From contig LNFK01000063.1 in assembly GCA_001464315.1 (NCBI GenBank), positions 1-41,218 of the forward strand: a DNA stretch of 41,218 nt, given 5' to 3'. Source of the DNA: Sphingomonadales bacterium Ga0077559 (GTDB lineage: Bacteria; Pseudomonadota; Alphaproteobacteria; Sphingomonadales; Sphingomonadaceae). Below are positions 17,168 through 24,731 of this stretch, in pieces. Each line of letters begins with the position of its first letter. The first letter of the stretch is position 1. The notes beneath the pieces were generated by a model. It was not told where the DNA came from and made no database searches. It saw only the letters and a program-made list of their open reading frames with translations. The position numbers and the translations under genes were made by a program.

Positions 17168-17890
17168 CTAGAATTTGATCATGATCCGTCGCGCCAGCGC
17201 TGGCGAGATTGAATGCACTATTTGTAACAGTTTGACGATGCCGACATTGGCTTCCGCCTTGTTGCTTTCGATGGCATCGACAATTTGCGCGGCACATTCG
17301 TCCGGTGACATTTTGCTGCCGCCGACGCGCCCACGTGTCATCGCAGTATCGACGACGGGCGGCAACGCCTCGATGACATGCACATTGCTGCTACGCAGAT
17401 TATGGCGAAGCGACTGGGTAAAACTGCGAAGGCCCGCCTTGGTCGCGCAATATACCGGGCCGCCTGCCCGCGGGGCAATAGCAAGGCCGGACGTAACGTT
17501 GACGATTGCCGCTTCGGGGCGTGTCAGCATTGCGGGAAGGAGATGCCCAATCAGGTGCATCGGCGCATTCAAATTGAGGAATATGGCCTGATCAGTCAGT
17601 GCCAGATCGAGCGGCTCGCCTGGTCCGAAGTTGCCGCTCATCCCTGCATTGTTAACCAATATGTCCAGCGGCCGGTCACCCCATGTTGCGACCAAAGCTC
17701 CGCATCCTGCCGCATTGGAAAGGTCCGCCTTGATTGCCTCCATCCCCTCGGTTTGCGCCTTGGCGAGAGGCTCGTCGCGCCGTCCGCAAACAATAACAAC
17801 CGCGCCTTTTGCCTTCAACAGCCGCGCAATTTCCAGCCCGATGCCGTCAGTTCCGCCGGTTACCAGCGCTGTCTTGCCGTTGACCTGCAT
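17168..17890 (-). CDS. Short-chain dehydrogenase/reductase, DltE-like
   Basis: This 240-residue classical SDR has the cofactor motif TGGTDGIG near residue 12 and NNAG near 83. The active-site Ser is in NVTSGLA and the catalytic pair is in YCATKAG, with Tyr and Lys four apart. The sequence resembles the DltE/YciK-like oxidoreductase group (COG3967). I chose ATG 17890, with GGGAGG 8 bases upstream, because it gives the normal start MQVNGKTALVTGG; an upstream in-frame start would add 16 unrelated residues. The substrate is unknown. Its 3' end abuts tRNA-Leu. Confidence 0.88.
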   Translation of the reverse strand: MQVNGKTALVTGGTDGIGLEIARLLKAKGAVVIVCGRRDEPLAKAQTEGMEAIKADLSNAAGCGALVATWGDRPLDILVNNAGMSGNFGPGEPLDLALTDQAIFLNLNAPMHLIGHLLPAMLTRPEAAIVNVTSGLAIAPRAGGPVYCATKAGLRSFTQSLRHNLRSSNVHVIEALPPVVDTAMTRGRVGGSKMSPDECAAQIVDAIESNKAEANVGIVKLLQIVHSISPALARRIMIKF

Positions 17891-18021
17891 TGCTTTTGCC
17901 TCCCGCCAAAATGTTCCCGCGCTTTTAGCAGCTGTCACAGTTTGGGACAGTGGTTTTAGCCCGCTTCGTTAACCATTTTTTCCCGTGGCTATTATTCCTA
18001 ACAAATCGTTAACATCAAATC

Positions 18022-18210
18022 ATGAAAAGAAGACTCGTCTGTCGCAACGAAGCCGCTGGCCATCCATTTCGCCGGATGCTGCCCCCGCCTACGCTTGATA
18101 TGTCATTTACAGCACCGCGCCCGGCGCGCTGGTGGCGCAAAGAGGACACGCATTTGTTTATGCTAAGCTTCAGCGCGTTTTTCGTCGCAATTACCGGTTT
18201 TATTATCTAG
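18022..18210 (+). CDS. Small single-span membrane protein, hypothetical
   Basis: This 62-residue product has an Arg/Pro-rich N-terminal half (residues 1-40) and ends in one hydrophobic segment, LFMLSFSAFFVAITGFII, right at the C terminus, like a tail-anchored protein. I do not recognise a family. Its stop codon abuts the stop of the convergent MFS gene with no gap, the packing seen at other convergent pairs here, and this supports it as a real gene. There is no clear ribosome site before the ATG. It could also be a chance frame; the hydrophobic tail argues mildly against that. Confidence 0.45.
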   Translation: MKRRLVCRNEAAGHPFRRMLPPPTLDMSFTAPRPARWWRKEDTHLFMLSFSAFFVAITGFII

Positions 18211-19506
18211 TCAATCGCAGGCGCGGTCGAGCTTCCACGCGAGCCAAGCTGATACCAAACACATTGCCGCGCCAAGCAGCAATTGATTGACGATACTGAT
18301 CCCCGCAGCGCTCAGGCCTAGTGCGATCAGCGAACCTACAACCATCGCACCTGAATTGACGATGTTGTTTGCAGCAACGGTGCGCGCGGTCTGGTCCTTG
18401 GGGACGGTGGTGGTCAGGAAGGCATATAATGGCACCACGAACATGCCGCCTGCAACCGCAATTCCGAGCAGCGTTAGCAGCAGCGGGATCGCGTCAGGAT
18501 GCGCGATAAAGCCGCGGATGTTATAGAGTTCGCCTGCGCCGATGACATGCCAGTTGCGGCATACGACGTGAAACGCCACGACAAACAAACCCATCACGAT
18601 CACGCTGGCGGGGGCATAACGTGCGGAGACTTTGCCTTTAAGCAAATGGTTGATCGCAACCGAGCCAATGGCGATACCAATCGAGAAAATTGCGAGAAAC
18701 AGGCTGGCGACTTCCTTGTCTGCACCAAGAACGTTTTTGGCGAGCGGCGGAAATTGAATGAACAGCACCGCGCCGATGGTCCAGAAAAAGCTGATCGACG
18801 CAATCGCAAGATACAGCTTGCGGATGTGCATCGTACTTTTGACCAGAGTGATCGACGACCGGATGATGTGCCAGTCCATCCCGGCCTCTTCATGCTCGGG
18901 CGGGGCAGGCGGAACCTGACGGCCCGAAAAATAGCCGATGACCGCGGTCACGACGACGGCGAGTGCAGCCCATTCAACCGCGATAATACCTGCTAATATT
19001 GTGCCCACGAGGATCGCGATATAGGTGCCGGCCTCGACGAGCCCTGTGCCACCGAGCACTTCGTCCTCTTTCAGATGCTGCGGCAGGATCGCATATTTAA
19101 TCGGGCCGAAAAACGTCGAGTGCACCCCCATCGCGAACAATGCGAGCATCATCAGCGGTATCGCGATCAGGTTGATGGCAAAGCCGAGCCACGCCATGAT
19201 GAGCCCTGCTCCGCCCACAAGCATGATGATGATTTCGCAGAACTTGACGATGCGGATGATTTTGGCTTTGTCGCGGGTGTCCGCGAGCTGGCCTGCCAAT
19301 GCGGACATCAGGAAAAACGGTATGATGAACACCGCGGTCGCCACCGCGCTGAAGAGCGCCTCGGCTTTTTCGTCATTATAGACGCCGTAAACGACGAACA
19401 GCACCATCGCGTTTTTGAACAGATTGTCGTTAAATGCGCCCAGTAGTTGAGTCACGAACAAAGGCAGGAAACGTCGCTTATTCAGCAACGACAATGAAGT
19501 CGACAT
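18211..19506 (-). CDS. MFS transporter, LplT-like (lysophospholipid transporter family)
   Basis: The 431-residue membrane carrier begins with the LplT-type signature VTQLLGAFNDNLFKNAMVLF in helix 1. About twelve hydrophobic segments follow, with HSTFFGPIKYAILPQHL after helix 4. In E. coli, LplT moves lyso-phospholipids inward and works with the acyltransferase Aas. No Aas gene is adjacent here, but pgsA, a phospholipid synthesis gene, diverges from it 125 bp away. I chose ATG 19506 because the longer frame would overlap pgsA and add a cysteine-rich stretch with no membrane logic. GAGGG lies 12 bases upstream, somewhat far. Confidence 0.85.
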   Translation of the reverse strand: MSTSLSLLNKRRFLPLFVTQLLGAFNDNLFKNAMVLFVVYGVYNDEKAEALFSAVATAVFIIPFFLMSALAGQLADTRDKAKIIRIVKFCEIIIMLVGGAGLIMAWLGFAINLIAIPLMMLALFAMGVHSTFFGPIKYAILPQHLKEDEVLGGTGLVEAGTYIAILVGTILAGIIAVEWAALAVVVTAVIGYFSGRQVPPAPPEHEEAGMDWHIIRSSITLVKSTMHIRKLYLAIASISFFWTIGAVLFIQFPPLAKNVLGADKEVASLFLAIFSIGIAIGSVAINHLLKGKVSARYAPASVIVMGLFVVAFHVVCRNWHVIGAGELYNIRGFIAHPDAIPLLLTLLGIAVAGGMFVVPLYAFLTTTVPKDQTARTVAANNIVNSGAMVVGSLIALGLSAAGISIVNQLLLGAAMCLVSAWLAWKLDRACD

Positions 19507-19631
19507 ATCGCGCGAAAACCCTCTTTGCGTTTGGGGTGCCTTAGCTGCCCCGGTTGGCAGGACAAAGCGCTTTTGTTCAATGCAGCAAATAGCCGCGTGA
19601 TTTTGTGAGATTAGGGCGCTATCGGTAGCAA

Positions 19632-20204
19632 ATGCTAAGCATCCCAAATCTGTTGACGCTTTCCCGCATCCTGGCGGTGCCAATATTGGTATTTCTGCTC
19701 TGGCCAGGAACGAAGAATGTTAGCAACCAGCCATTGCCAATCGATTATGCTTTGGCGTTTGTGCTGTACTGCATGATGGGGATAACCGATTATTTCGACG
19801 GATATCTGGCGCGCGCGCAGGGCACGGTGTCCAAGCTCGGGGTTTTTCTCGATCCGATTGCCGACAAGATCATGGTCGCAGCGGTAATCCTGATGGTGGT
19901 GTTTACGCGCGATGTCGACGGCTGGCATGTGATCGCGGCGCTCATCATATTGCTGCGCGAAATGATGGTATCGGGGCTTCGCGAATTTCTCGCAGGGCTC
20001 CAGGTGTCGGTTCCGGTATCGAAGCTGGCCAAATGGAAAACGACTTTTCAACTTGTGTCGCTTGGCGGCATCATATTGGCGGGCGCGCTGCCCGACTGGA
20101 TAATGCTTAAACAGGCCGCGCTCGCTTTGCTGTGGATTGCAGCCATATTGACGATGATAACCGGCTGGGATTATCTCCGTGTCGGCCTCAAGCATATGGA
20201 TTGA
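19632..20204 (+). CDS. pgsA: CDP-diacylglycerol--glycerol-3-phosphate 3-phosphatidyltransferase
   Basis: This 190-residue inner-membrane enzyme makes phosphatidylglycerol phosphate. It carries the complete CDP-alcohol phosphotransferase motif: DG, two residues, AR, eight, G, three, D, three, D, within the segment from DYFDGYLARAQ to GVFLDPIADK. The start MLSIPNLLTLSRI is typical of PgsA. Four to five hydrophobic helices follow. moaD starts 4 bp after its stop, so transcription and probably translation are coupled to molybdenum cofactor genes, an arrangement common in sphingomonads. Confidence 0.94.
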   Translation: MLSIPNLLTLSRILAVPILVFLLWPGTKNVSNQPLPIDYALAFVLYCMMGITDYFDGYLARAQGTVSKLGVFLDPIADKIMVAAVILMVVFTRDVDGWHVIAALIILLREMMVSGLREFLAGLQVSVPVSKLAKWKTTFQLVSLGGIILAGALPDWIMLKQAALALLWIAAILTMITGWDYLRVGLKHMD

Positions 20205-20208
20205 AGCA

Positions 20209-20460
20209 GTGCGTCTGCTGTATTTTGCCCGTGTTCGCGAGGCGGTTGGGATTGACGCAGAAGAACGCAAGTTGCCGCCTGAACTGCAAAACGTAGGCGA
20301 TTGCATCGTGTGGCTCGCAGGCCAAGGCGCAAATTACGCGGCTGCCTTTGCCGATCCTTCGCGGCTGCGCTTTGCACTCGACCAGCAAATGGTGTGGGAA
20401 GAAACATTGCTGGAGGATGCTACCGAACTCGCTATATTCCCTCCGGTGACTGGCGGATGA
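20209..20460 (+). CDS. moaD: Molybdopterin synthase small subunit
   Basis: This 83-residue ubiquitin-like protein ends in the required PPVTGG. The C-terminal Gly-Gly is adenylated and thiocarboxylated by MoeB to carry sulfur into molybdopterin. The start GTG at 20209 gives MRLLYFARVREAVG, the usual N terminus, and lies 4 bp after the pgsA stop. An upstream in-frame GTG at 20179 would overlap pgsA and is less likely. The stop overlaps the moaE start as ATGA. Confidence 0.93.
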   Translation: MRLLYFARVREAVGIDAEERKLPPELQNVGDCIVWLAGQGANYAAAFADPSRLRFALDQQMVWEETLLEDATELAIFPPVTGG

Positions 20461-20900
20461 AAGTCGTTCGCGTTTGCTCGGCGCCGCTCGATAGCGCCGC
20501 AGAACTGGCGCCATTGGCCATGTTGGGCGGCGGGGCAGTAGCAAGCTTTACCGGCATTTGCCGGGATCAGGGCGGCATCACAGCAATCGAGCTTGAACAT
20601 TATCCCGGCATGACCGAGTCAAGCCTCGCGGCATTGGTTGACGATGCCTGCGCACGCTGGTCATTATTGGGGGCGGTACTCATCCACCGCGTTGGATATA
20701 TCGCCGCGGGCCAGCCTATCGTGTTAGTCGGAACTGCCGCCAGCCACCGGGCCGAAGCACTCGATGCCTGCGCATACCTGATCGACAGGCTTAAGACCGA
20801 TATTCCGTTCTGGAAGAAAGAGCACTGCGCCGATGGCACGGCAGATTGGGTCGACGCAAAGGCAAGCGACGACGAACGCGCCGAAAGATGGACAGAGTGA
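20457..20900 (+). CDS. moaE: Molybdopterin synthase catalytic subunit
   Basis: This 147-residue protein has the MoaE core: GGGAVASFTGICRD near residue 22, LEHYPGMTE near 43, VGYIAAGQPIVLVG, and the catalytic lysine segment PFWKKEHCADG near 121. With MoaD it inserts two sulfurs into precursor Z. The ATG overlaps the moaD stop, which indicates translational coupling and the equimolar supply of a heterotetramer. Many longer forward starts are open but would overlap moaD in another frame. Confidence 0.95.
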   Translation: MKVVRVCSAPLDSAAELAPLAMLGGGAVASFTGICRDQGGITAIELEHYPGMTESSLAALVDDACARWSLLGAVLIHRVGYIAAGQPIVLVGTAASHRAEALDACAYLIDRLKTDIPFWKKEHCADGTADWVDAKASDDERAERWTE

Positions 20901-21514
20901 TGCTGCTATACGATGCCCCCAACCCAGCACCCAACCCGCGCCGTGTGCGGATATTTCTGGCGGAAAAAGGCATTAAGATTCCAACTAGCGAGTTGTCGAT
21001 CATTAAAGGCGAACACAAGGCACCCGAATTCACCGCAAAATATCCGCAGGGCCAGTTGCCGGTGCTTGAACTCGATGATGGCCGCATACTCGGTGAAAGC
21101 ATCTCGATTTGCCGTTATGTGGAGGCCCTGCATCCGGCGCCTGCGCTGTTCGGCACCGATGCGCTCTCCATTGCCGAGGTCGACATGTGGCTTCGCCGGG
21201 TTGAATTCACGCTAATGAACGCCGTCGGGCAAATCTGGGCGCATACCCATCCCTTCACCGCACGCGTGGTGGTGCCGCAATATACCGAATTTGGCGAAAG
21301 TAACCGCCCCAAAGCGCTGGCAGCAATGACGCGCATCGACGAGGCATTACAGCTCGCGCCATTCTTGGCCGGGGACGCCTATAGCATGGCGGACATCACC
21401 TTGCTGACCACATTGGATTTTGCAGCCTTTATCGGCGTCGCGATGCCCGAGGAACTAACCGCACTATCGGATTGGCATAGACGCGTGTCAGCAAGACCCA
21501 GTGCTTCGGCTTAA
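20900..21514 (+). CDS. Glutathione S-transferase family protein
   Basis: The 204-residue protein has a thioredoxin-like N-terminal domain with APNPAPNPRRVRIFLAEKG at residues 6-24, where a Ser or Asn near the helix-1 start would activate glutathione. The GSH-binding QLPVLELDDGRILGESISIC follows near residues 52-71. The all-helical C-terminal domain ends with GDAYSMADITLLTT. ATG 20900 overlaps the moaE stop as TGATG; an ATG at 20888 is also possible. Its stop overlaps the oxyR stop on the other strand by 4 bp. The substrate is unknown. Its place beside oxyR fits oxidative-stress defence. Confidence 0.87.
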   Translation: MLLYDAPNPAPNPRRVRIFLAEKGIKIPTSELSIIKGEHKAPEFTAKYPQGQLPVLELDDGRILGESISICRYVEALHPAPALFGTDALSIAEVDMWLRRVEFTLMNAVGQIWAHTHPFTARVVVPQYTEFGESNRPKALAAMTRIDEALQLAPFLAGDAYSMADITLLTTLDFAAFIGVAMPEELTALSDWHRRVSARPSASA

Positions 21515-22416
21515 GTCGCGCGCAATTTACGCATCGCCTCTGCCAGCATTTCGAATTCTTCACGTCGTGGGCTGTTAGTGCGCCAGACCAGCGCAATTTC
21601 GCGGCTGGCATGATCGGCATTTAGCGGACGGGCCTGGACATCGGTGCCGTTGAGTAGCCCTGCCTCGACCGCCATTTCCGGGATCAGCGTCAGGCCAAGG
21701 CCATTATCCACCATCTGCACCAACGTGTGCAGCGACGTACCAAGCATCATCGCCGAAGCCCGTAATTCGGGCCGATTGCACGCAGCCAGCGCATGATCCT
21801 TAAGGCAGTGGCCGTCAACGAGGAGGAGAAGCCTGCTTTCATCGATCAGGTCCGGCGAAATCGTTTCGGGCGGGTCGCGCGGGTCGTCTTTCGGGAAGGC
21901 AACATATAGCCCGTCGTCAAACAACTTGGCCTTTTCGACATCACCTGCGGCGAACGGCAAGGCCAGTAGGACGCAGTCAACCACACCATGATGCAGCGCT
22001 TCTATTGCCGCAGCGCTGGCCTCTTCGCGCAGGTAAAGTTTCAATTCGGGATACTGCTTGCGCAATGCGGGAAGCAATTTGGGCAGCAGGAACGGCGCAA
22101 TCGTCGGGATCACGCTCATTCGCAAATCGTCGGCAAGTGGCTTGCCTGCCGACCGCGCCATTTCGGCCAACTCTTCTGCCTCGCGCAATATCCGGTGCGC
22201 CTTGGTGACCATCTTACTACCCAATGGTGTAAAGCGCACAACGCGGCGAGTGCGCTCGACGAGCATAAGGCCAAGCAAGGATTCCAGCTCGCGGATTCCG
22301 GCGGACAAAGTCGATTGAGTGACAAAACAGGCTTCGGCGGCCTTGCCAAAATGGCCATGTTCTTCGAGCGCAACCAAATATTGCAATTGCTTCAGCGTGG
22401 GGAGATAGGTGCTCAT
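21511..22416 (-). CDS. oxyR: Hydrogen peroxide-inducible LysR-type activator OxyR
   Basis: The 301-residue LysR-type regulator has an N-terminal winged HTH (FGKAAEACFVTQSTLSAGIREL). The redox pair is Cys204 and Cys213 in DGHCLKDHALAAC, the same nine-residue spacing as Cys199-Cys208 in E. coli OxyR. A disulfide between them under peroxide turns the protein into an activator of catalase and peroxidase genes, none of which is in this window. It diverges from cysE, and its stop overlaps that of the GST gene. The ATG has AAGG 8 bases upstream. The two-cysteine signature makes the assignment firm for a LysR protein. Confidence 0.93.
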   Translation of the reverse strand: MSTYLPTLKQLQYLVALEEHGHFGKAAEACFVTQSTLSAGIRELESLLGLMLVERTRRVVRFTPLGSKMVTKAHRILREAEELAEMARSAGKPLADDLRMSVIPTIAPFLLPKLLPALRKQYPELKLYLREEASAAAIEALHHGVVDCVLLALPFAAGDVEKAKLFDDGLYVAFPKDDPRDPPETISPDLIDESRLLLLVDGHCLKDHALAACNRPELRASAMMLGTSLHTLVQMVDNGLGLTLIPEMAVEAGLLNGTDVQARPLNADHASREIALVWRTNSPRREEFEMLAEAMRKLRAT

Positions 22417-22575
22417 TCATCGAACCTTATTGTCTTTATGCTGGTAATAATCGCTTTTGTCGATTTTAACCAGCTTTTTCGCATCTGGTTCGGGCTCAAC
22501 ACTGGAATTCGGGTAACCTATCGCCTAGTTTAGGATAATAGAGATAAAGTCCGGTATCGGAAGCGCGAGGGCAGC

Positions 22576-23298
22576 ATGTTCATTTCAAACCTCATCGAAT
22601 ATCTGGATTCGATCAAGGAACGCGATCCTGCACCGCGCTCGCGTTGGGAAGTGTTGCTTTATCCCGGCGTTTGGGCGGTTGGCTATCACCGCATCGCGCA
22701 CTGGTTGTTTTTGGGTCACATGTTTTTTCTGGCGCGGCTCGTCAATCACTTCGCCCGCTTCCTGACCGGCATCGACATTCATCCCGGCGCGAAAATCGGC
22801 CGCAATTTTTTTCTCGATCATGGTTTCAGCGTGATTGGCGAAACTGCCGAGATCGGCGATAACGTGACGATGTACCAGAATGTGACCTTGGGCGGGACCA
22901 ACCCGGCAAATGGCGTGCCTGGCAAGCGCCATCCCACCATTCTCGATAATGCCATTATCGGTTCGGGCGCGCAGATATTGGGACCGATTACTATCGGCGA
23001 ACGCGCGCGCATCGGCGCTGCGGCGGTCGTCACTGACGACGTGCCAGCAGGTGCCACAATGATCGGGCAAAAGGCACGCTCGACTTTGGTCAAGGCGGAA
23101 ACCTATGCCAAGGATTTCATGCCTTATGGAACGCCCTGTCGCGAGATGTTCGATCCGGCGACACAAAGCCTCGAGATCATGCAGTGCGAGATGGAAACGC
23201 TGCGCAAGAAATTGGCCGAGTTGATGGCTGAACGCGATGCCGCCGCCAATATCGCGCCGGTCAAACGCCGCCCCGCCAAAGGAAGCAAGAGCGCTTGA
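22576..23298 (+). CDS. cysE: Serine O-acetyltransferase (EpsC/SrpH-type, short form)
   Basis: This 240-residue left-handed beta-helix enzyme transfers acetyl from acetyl-CoA to serine, the first step to cysteine. It has DIHPGAKIG and [17 protein letters not shown], with the catalytic His, then the hexapeptide repeats [15 protein letters not shown] and [15 protein letters not shown]. The C-terminal 60 residues form a charged extension ([16 protein letters not shown]) instead of the isoleucine tail that binds cysteine synthase, so a standard CysK complex is unlikely. GAGGG lies before the ATG. The next gene, DUF2794, overlaps its stop. Confidence 0.92.
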   Translation: MFISNLIEYLDSIKERDPAPRSRWEVLLYPGVWAVGYHRIAHWLFLGHMFFLARLVNHFARFLTGIDIHPGAKIGRNFFLDHGFSVIGETAEIGDNVTMYQNVTLGGTNPANGVPGKRHPTILDNAIIGSGAQILGPITIGERARIGAAAVVTDDVPAGATMIGQKARSTLVKAETYAKDFMPYGTPCREMFDPATQSLEIMQCEMETLRKKLAELMAERDAAANIAPVKRRPAKGSKSA

Positions 23299-23639
23299 GC
23301 GCAATCATCACGCCATTTCCAATTGCTAACCGGTTAAACCAGGTCGGCTTTGATCGCGCAGAACTGACCCAAATATTGAACCTTTACGGCCGGATGGTCG
23401 CGGCTGGGAAATGGCGTGATTATGCCATCGACCTTGGCCGAGATGCAGCGGTGTTCAGCGCCTTCCGCCGCGCCACCGAGCGGCCCGAGTACCGCATCGA
23501 AAAAAGGCCTGAGTTGCGGATGAAGCAGGGCATGTGGGTACTGGTCGGTGAAGGCGGCGCAGTTCTAAAACGCGGGCATGATTTAGGCCCAGTGCTTGCG
23601 CCGGTTGAGCGTAAGCTGATGAAGCTGGTTGGAGCTTAG
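23295..23639 (+). CDS. DUF2794 domain-containing protein
   Basis: The 114-residue cytoplasmic protein matches the alphaproteobacterial DUF2794 pattern: [29 protein letters not shown] near the N terminus and [22 protein letters not shown] in the middle. The function is unknown. I take TTG 23295 as start; it overlaps the cysE stop and gives the usual length, though a later start cannot be excluded. Genes of this family are often found beside cysE in sphingomonads. Its stop overlaps that of the convergent SDR gene (TTAG at 23636-23639). Confidence 0.86.
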   Translation: MSAIITPFPIANRLNQVGFDRAELTQILNLYGRMVAAGKWRDYAIDLGRDAAVFSAFRRATERPEYRIEKRPELRMKQGMWVLVGEGGAVLKRGHDLGPVLAPVERKLMKLVGA

Positions 23640-24538
23640 CCCAACGCCTGCAATGCCTTCATCACTGCAATTGACTGCTCGCCACCTGACTGGGGAACGG
23701 TCTCGCCGGTGCGGTCGGTGATCTTGTCCCAGGCTGCGGCAAAACCCTCGACGGTGCGATCATCCTTTCGCAGCGCGACGCCGGGGGTCATCGTGACATA
23801 GGCGGCATGATAACCGCCGCCGCCTGCACCGATGATCATGTTGGTTGGCGCATCTTCGCTGACTAGGTAGAGCGCGGCTGGAACGACATTTTCAGGCGTA
23901 AATTGTTCGAACAGGCCTTCGGGAAAGATATCCTCGGTCATACGAGTCCCCGCAACGGGCGCGAGCGAATTGACGCGGACATTATATTTCGCGCCTTCGA
24001 GATGGAGCGTCTTGGTAAAACCAGCAAGGCCAAGCTTTGCCGCACCATAATTGGCCTGGCCGAAGTTACCATACAGCCCGGTCGATGACGTCGTCATCAA
24101 GATCCGGCCATAGGCTTGCTCGCGCATGGTGTCCCACACCGCCTTGGTGCAGTTGGCGCTGCCCATGACGTGGACCTGAAGCACCAGGTTGAAATCGGGC
24201 ATGTCCATTTTGGCGAAGCTCTTGTCGCGGAGGATGCCTGCATTGTTGATCAGAATATGCACGCCGCCCCAGGCTTCTTTGGCCTTGGCAACCATTTCGA
24301 CCATCTGCTCAAATTCGGTGACGCTGCCACCATTGGCCATGGCTTCGCCGCCAGCGGCTTTGATCTGCTCGACCACTTGAGCCGCCGCATCCGAAGTTCC
24401 GGTGCCATCGCGCGCGCCACCGAGATCGTTGACCACCACTTTCGCGCCGCGGCGCGCCAGCTCAAGCGCATAAGCCTTGCCCAGCCCGCCCCCTGCTCCG
24501 GTCACGATTGCGACTCTGTCCTGAAAGCTGATGGTCAT
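23636..24538 (-). CDS. SDR family oxidoreductase, MFE-2/HSD17B4-like
   Basis: This 300-residue short-chain dehydrogenase has the cofactor motif TGAGGGLG at residue 14 and VNDLGGARDGTG near 37, typical of the multifunctional enzyme-2/17-beta-HSD4 group. NNAG is near 99, the active-site Ser lies in TSSTGLYGN, and YGAAKLG holds Tyr and Lys. The C-terminal 60-residue tail is longer than in classical SDRs and lacks the hydratase and SCP2 domains of eukaryotic MFE-2. Acyl-CoA or steroid-like 3-hydroxyacyl substrates are plausible; activity is inferred from similarity only. GGAGACAATCG precedes the ATG. Confidence 0.88.
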   Translation of the reverse strand: MTISFQDRVAIVTGAGGGLGKAYALELARRGAKVVVNDLGGARDGTGTSDAAAQVVEQIKAAGGEAMANGGSVTEFEQMVEMVAKAKEAWGGVHILINNAGILRDKSFAKMDMPDFNLVLQVHVMGSANCTKAVWDTMREQAYGRILMTTSSTGLYGNFGQANYGAAKLGLAGFTKTLHLEGAKYNVRVNSLAPVAGTRMTEDIFPEGLFEQFTPENVVPAALYLVSEDAPTNMIIGAGGGGYHAAYVTMTPGVALRKDDRTVEGFAAAWDKITDRTGETVPQSGGEQSIAVMKALQALG

Positions 24539-24640
24539 CGATTGTCTCCATTGATAAAAGCGGAATGTGGGTCCGCGAAAGCGGCCCGAGCCTTGCCATG
24601 GCGCTTGGCTTTACGCAAGCGTAAAGCAGGGCGGCCAAAA

Positions 24641-24702
24641 CTGTCATAAAAAAGAAATTTATGAGTCATTCATTCGTCACGAAAATGCTTTCTACGCGTC
24701 AT
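24641..24702 (+). promoter_or_regulatory. Phased Pho box upstream of the phosphate porin
   Basis: CTGTCAT (24641), GAGTCAT (24663), TCGTCAC (24674) and GCGTCAT (24696) all resemble the PhoB half-site CTGTCAY. Their starts lie at 0, 22, 33 and 55 bp, all in the 11-bp phase of PhoB repeats. The phase position at 24652 (AAGAAAT) is a poor match. The set ends 30 bp before the porin ATG and includes one perfect half-site. Confidence 0.75.
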
Positions 24703-24731
24703 CAATTGATGATCCTTCAAGGGAAATCCAG

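Noticed and set aside
17934-17960. CTGTCAC near 17934 as a Pho box
   Set aside because: There is only one half-site and no partner 11 bp away; the nearby CTGTC/GACAG is a short dyad instead.
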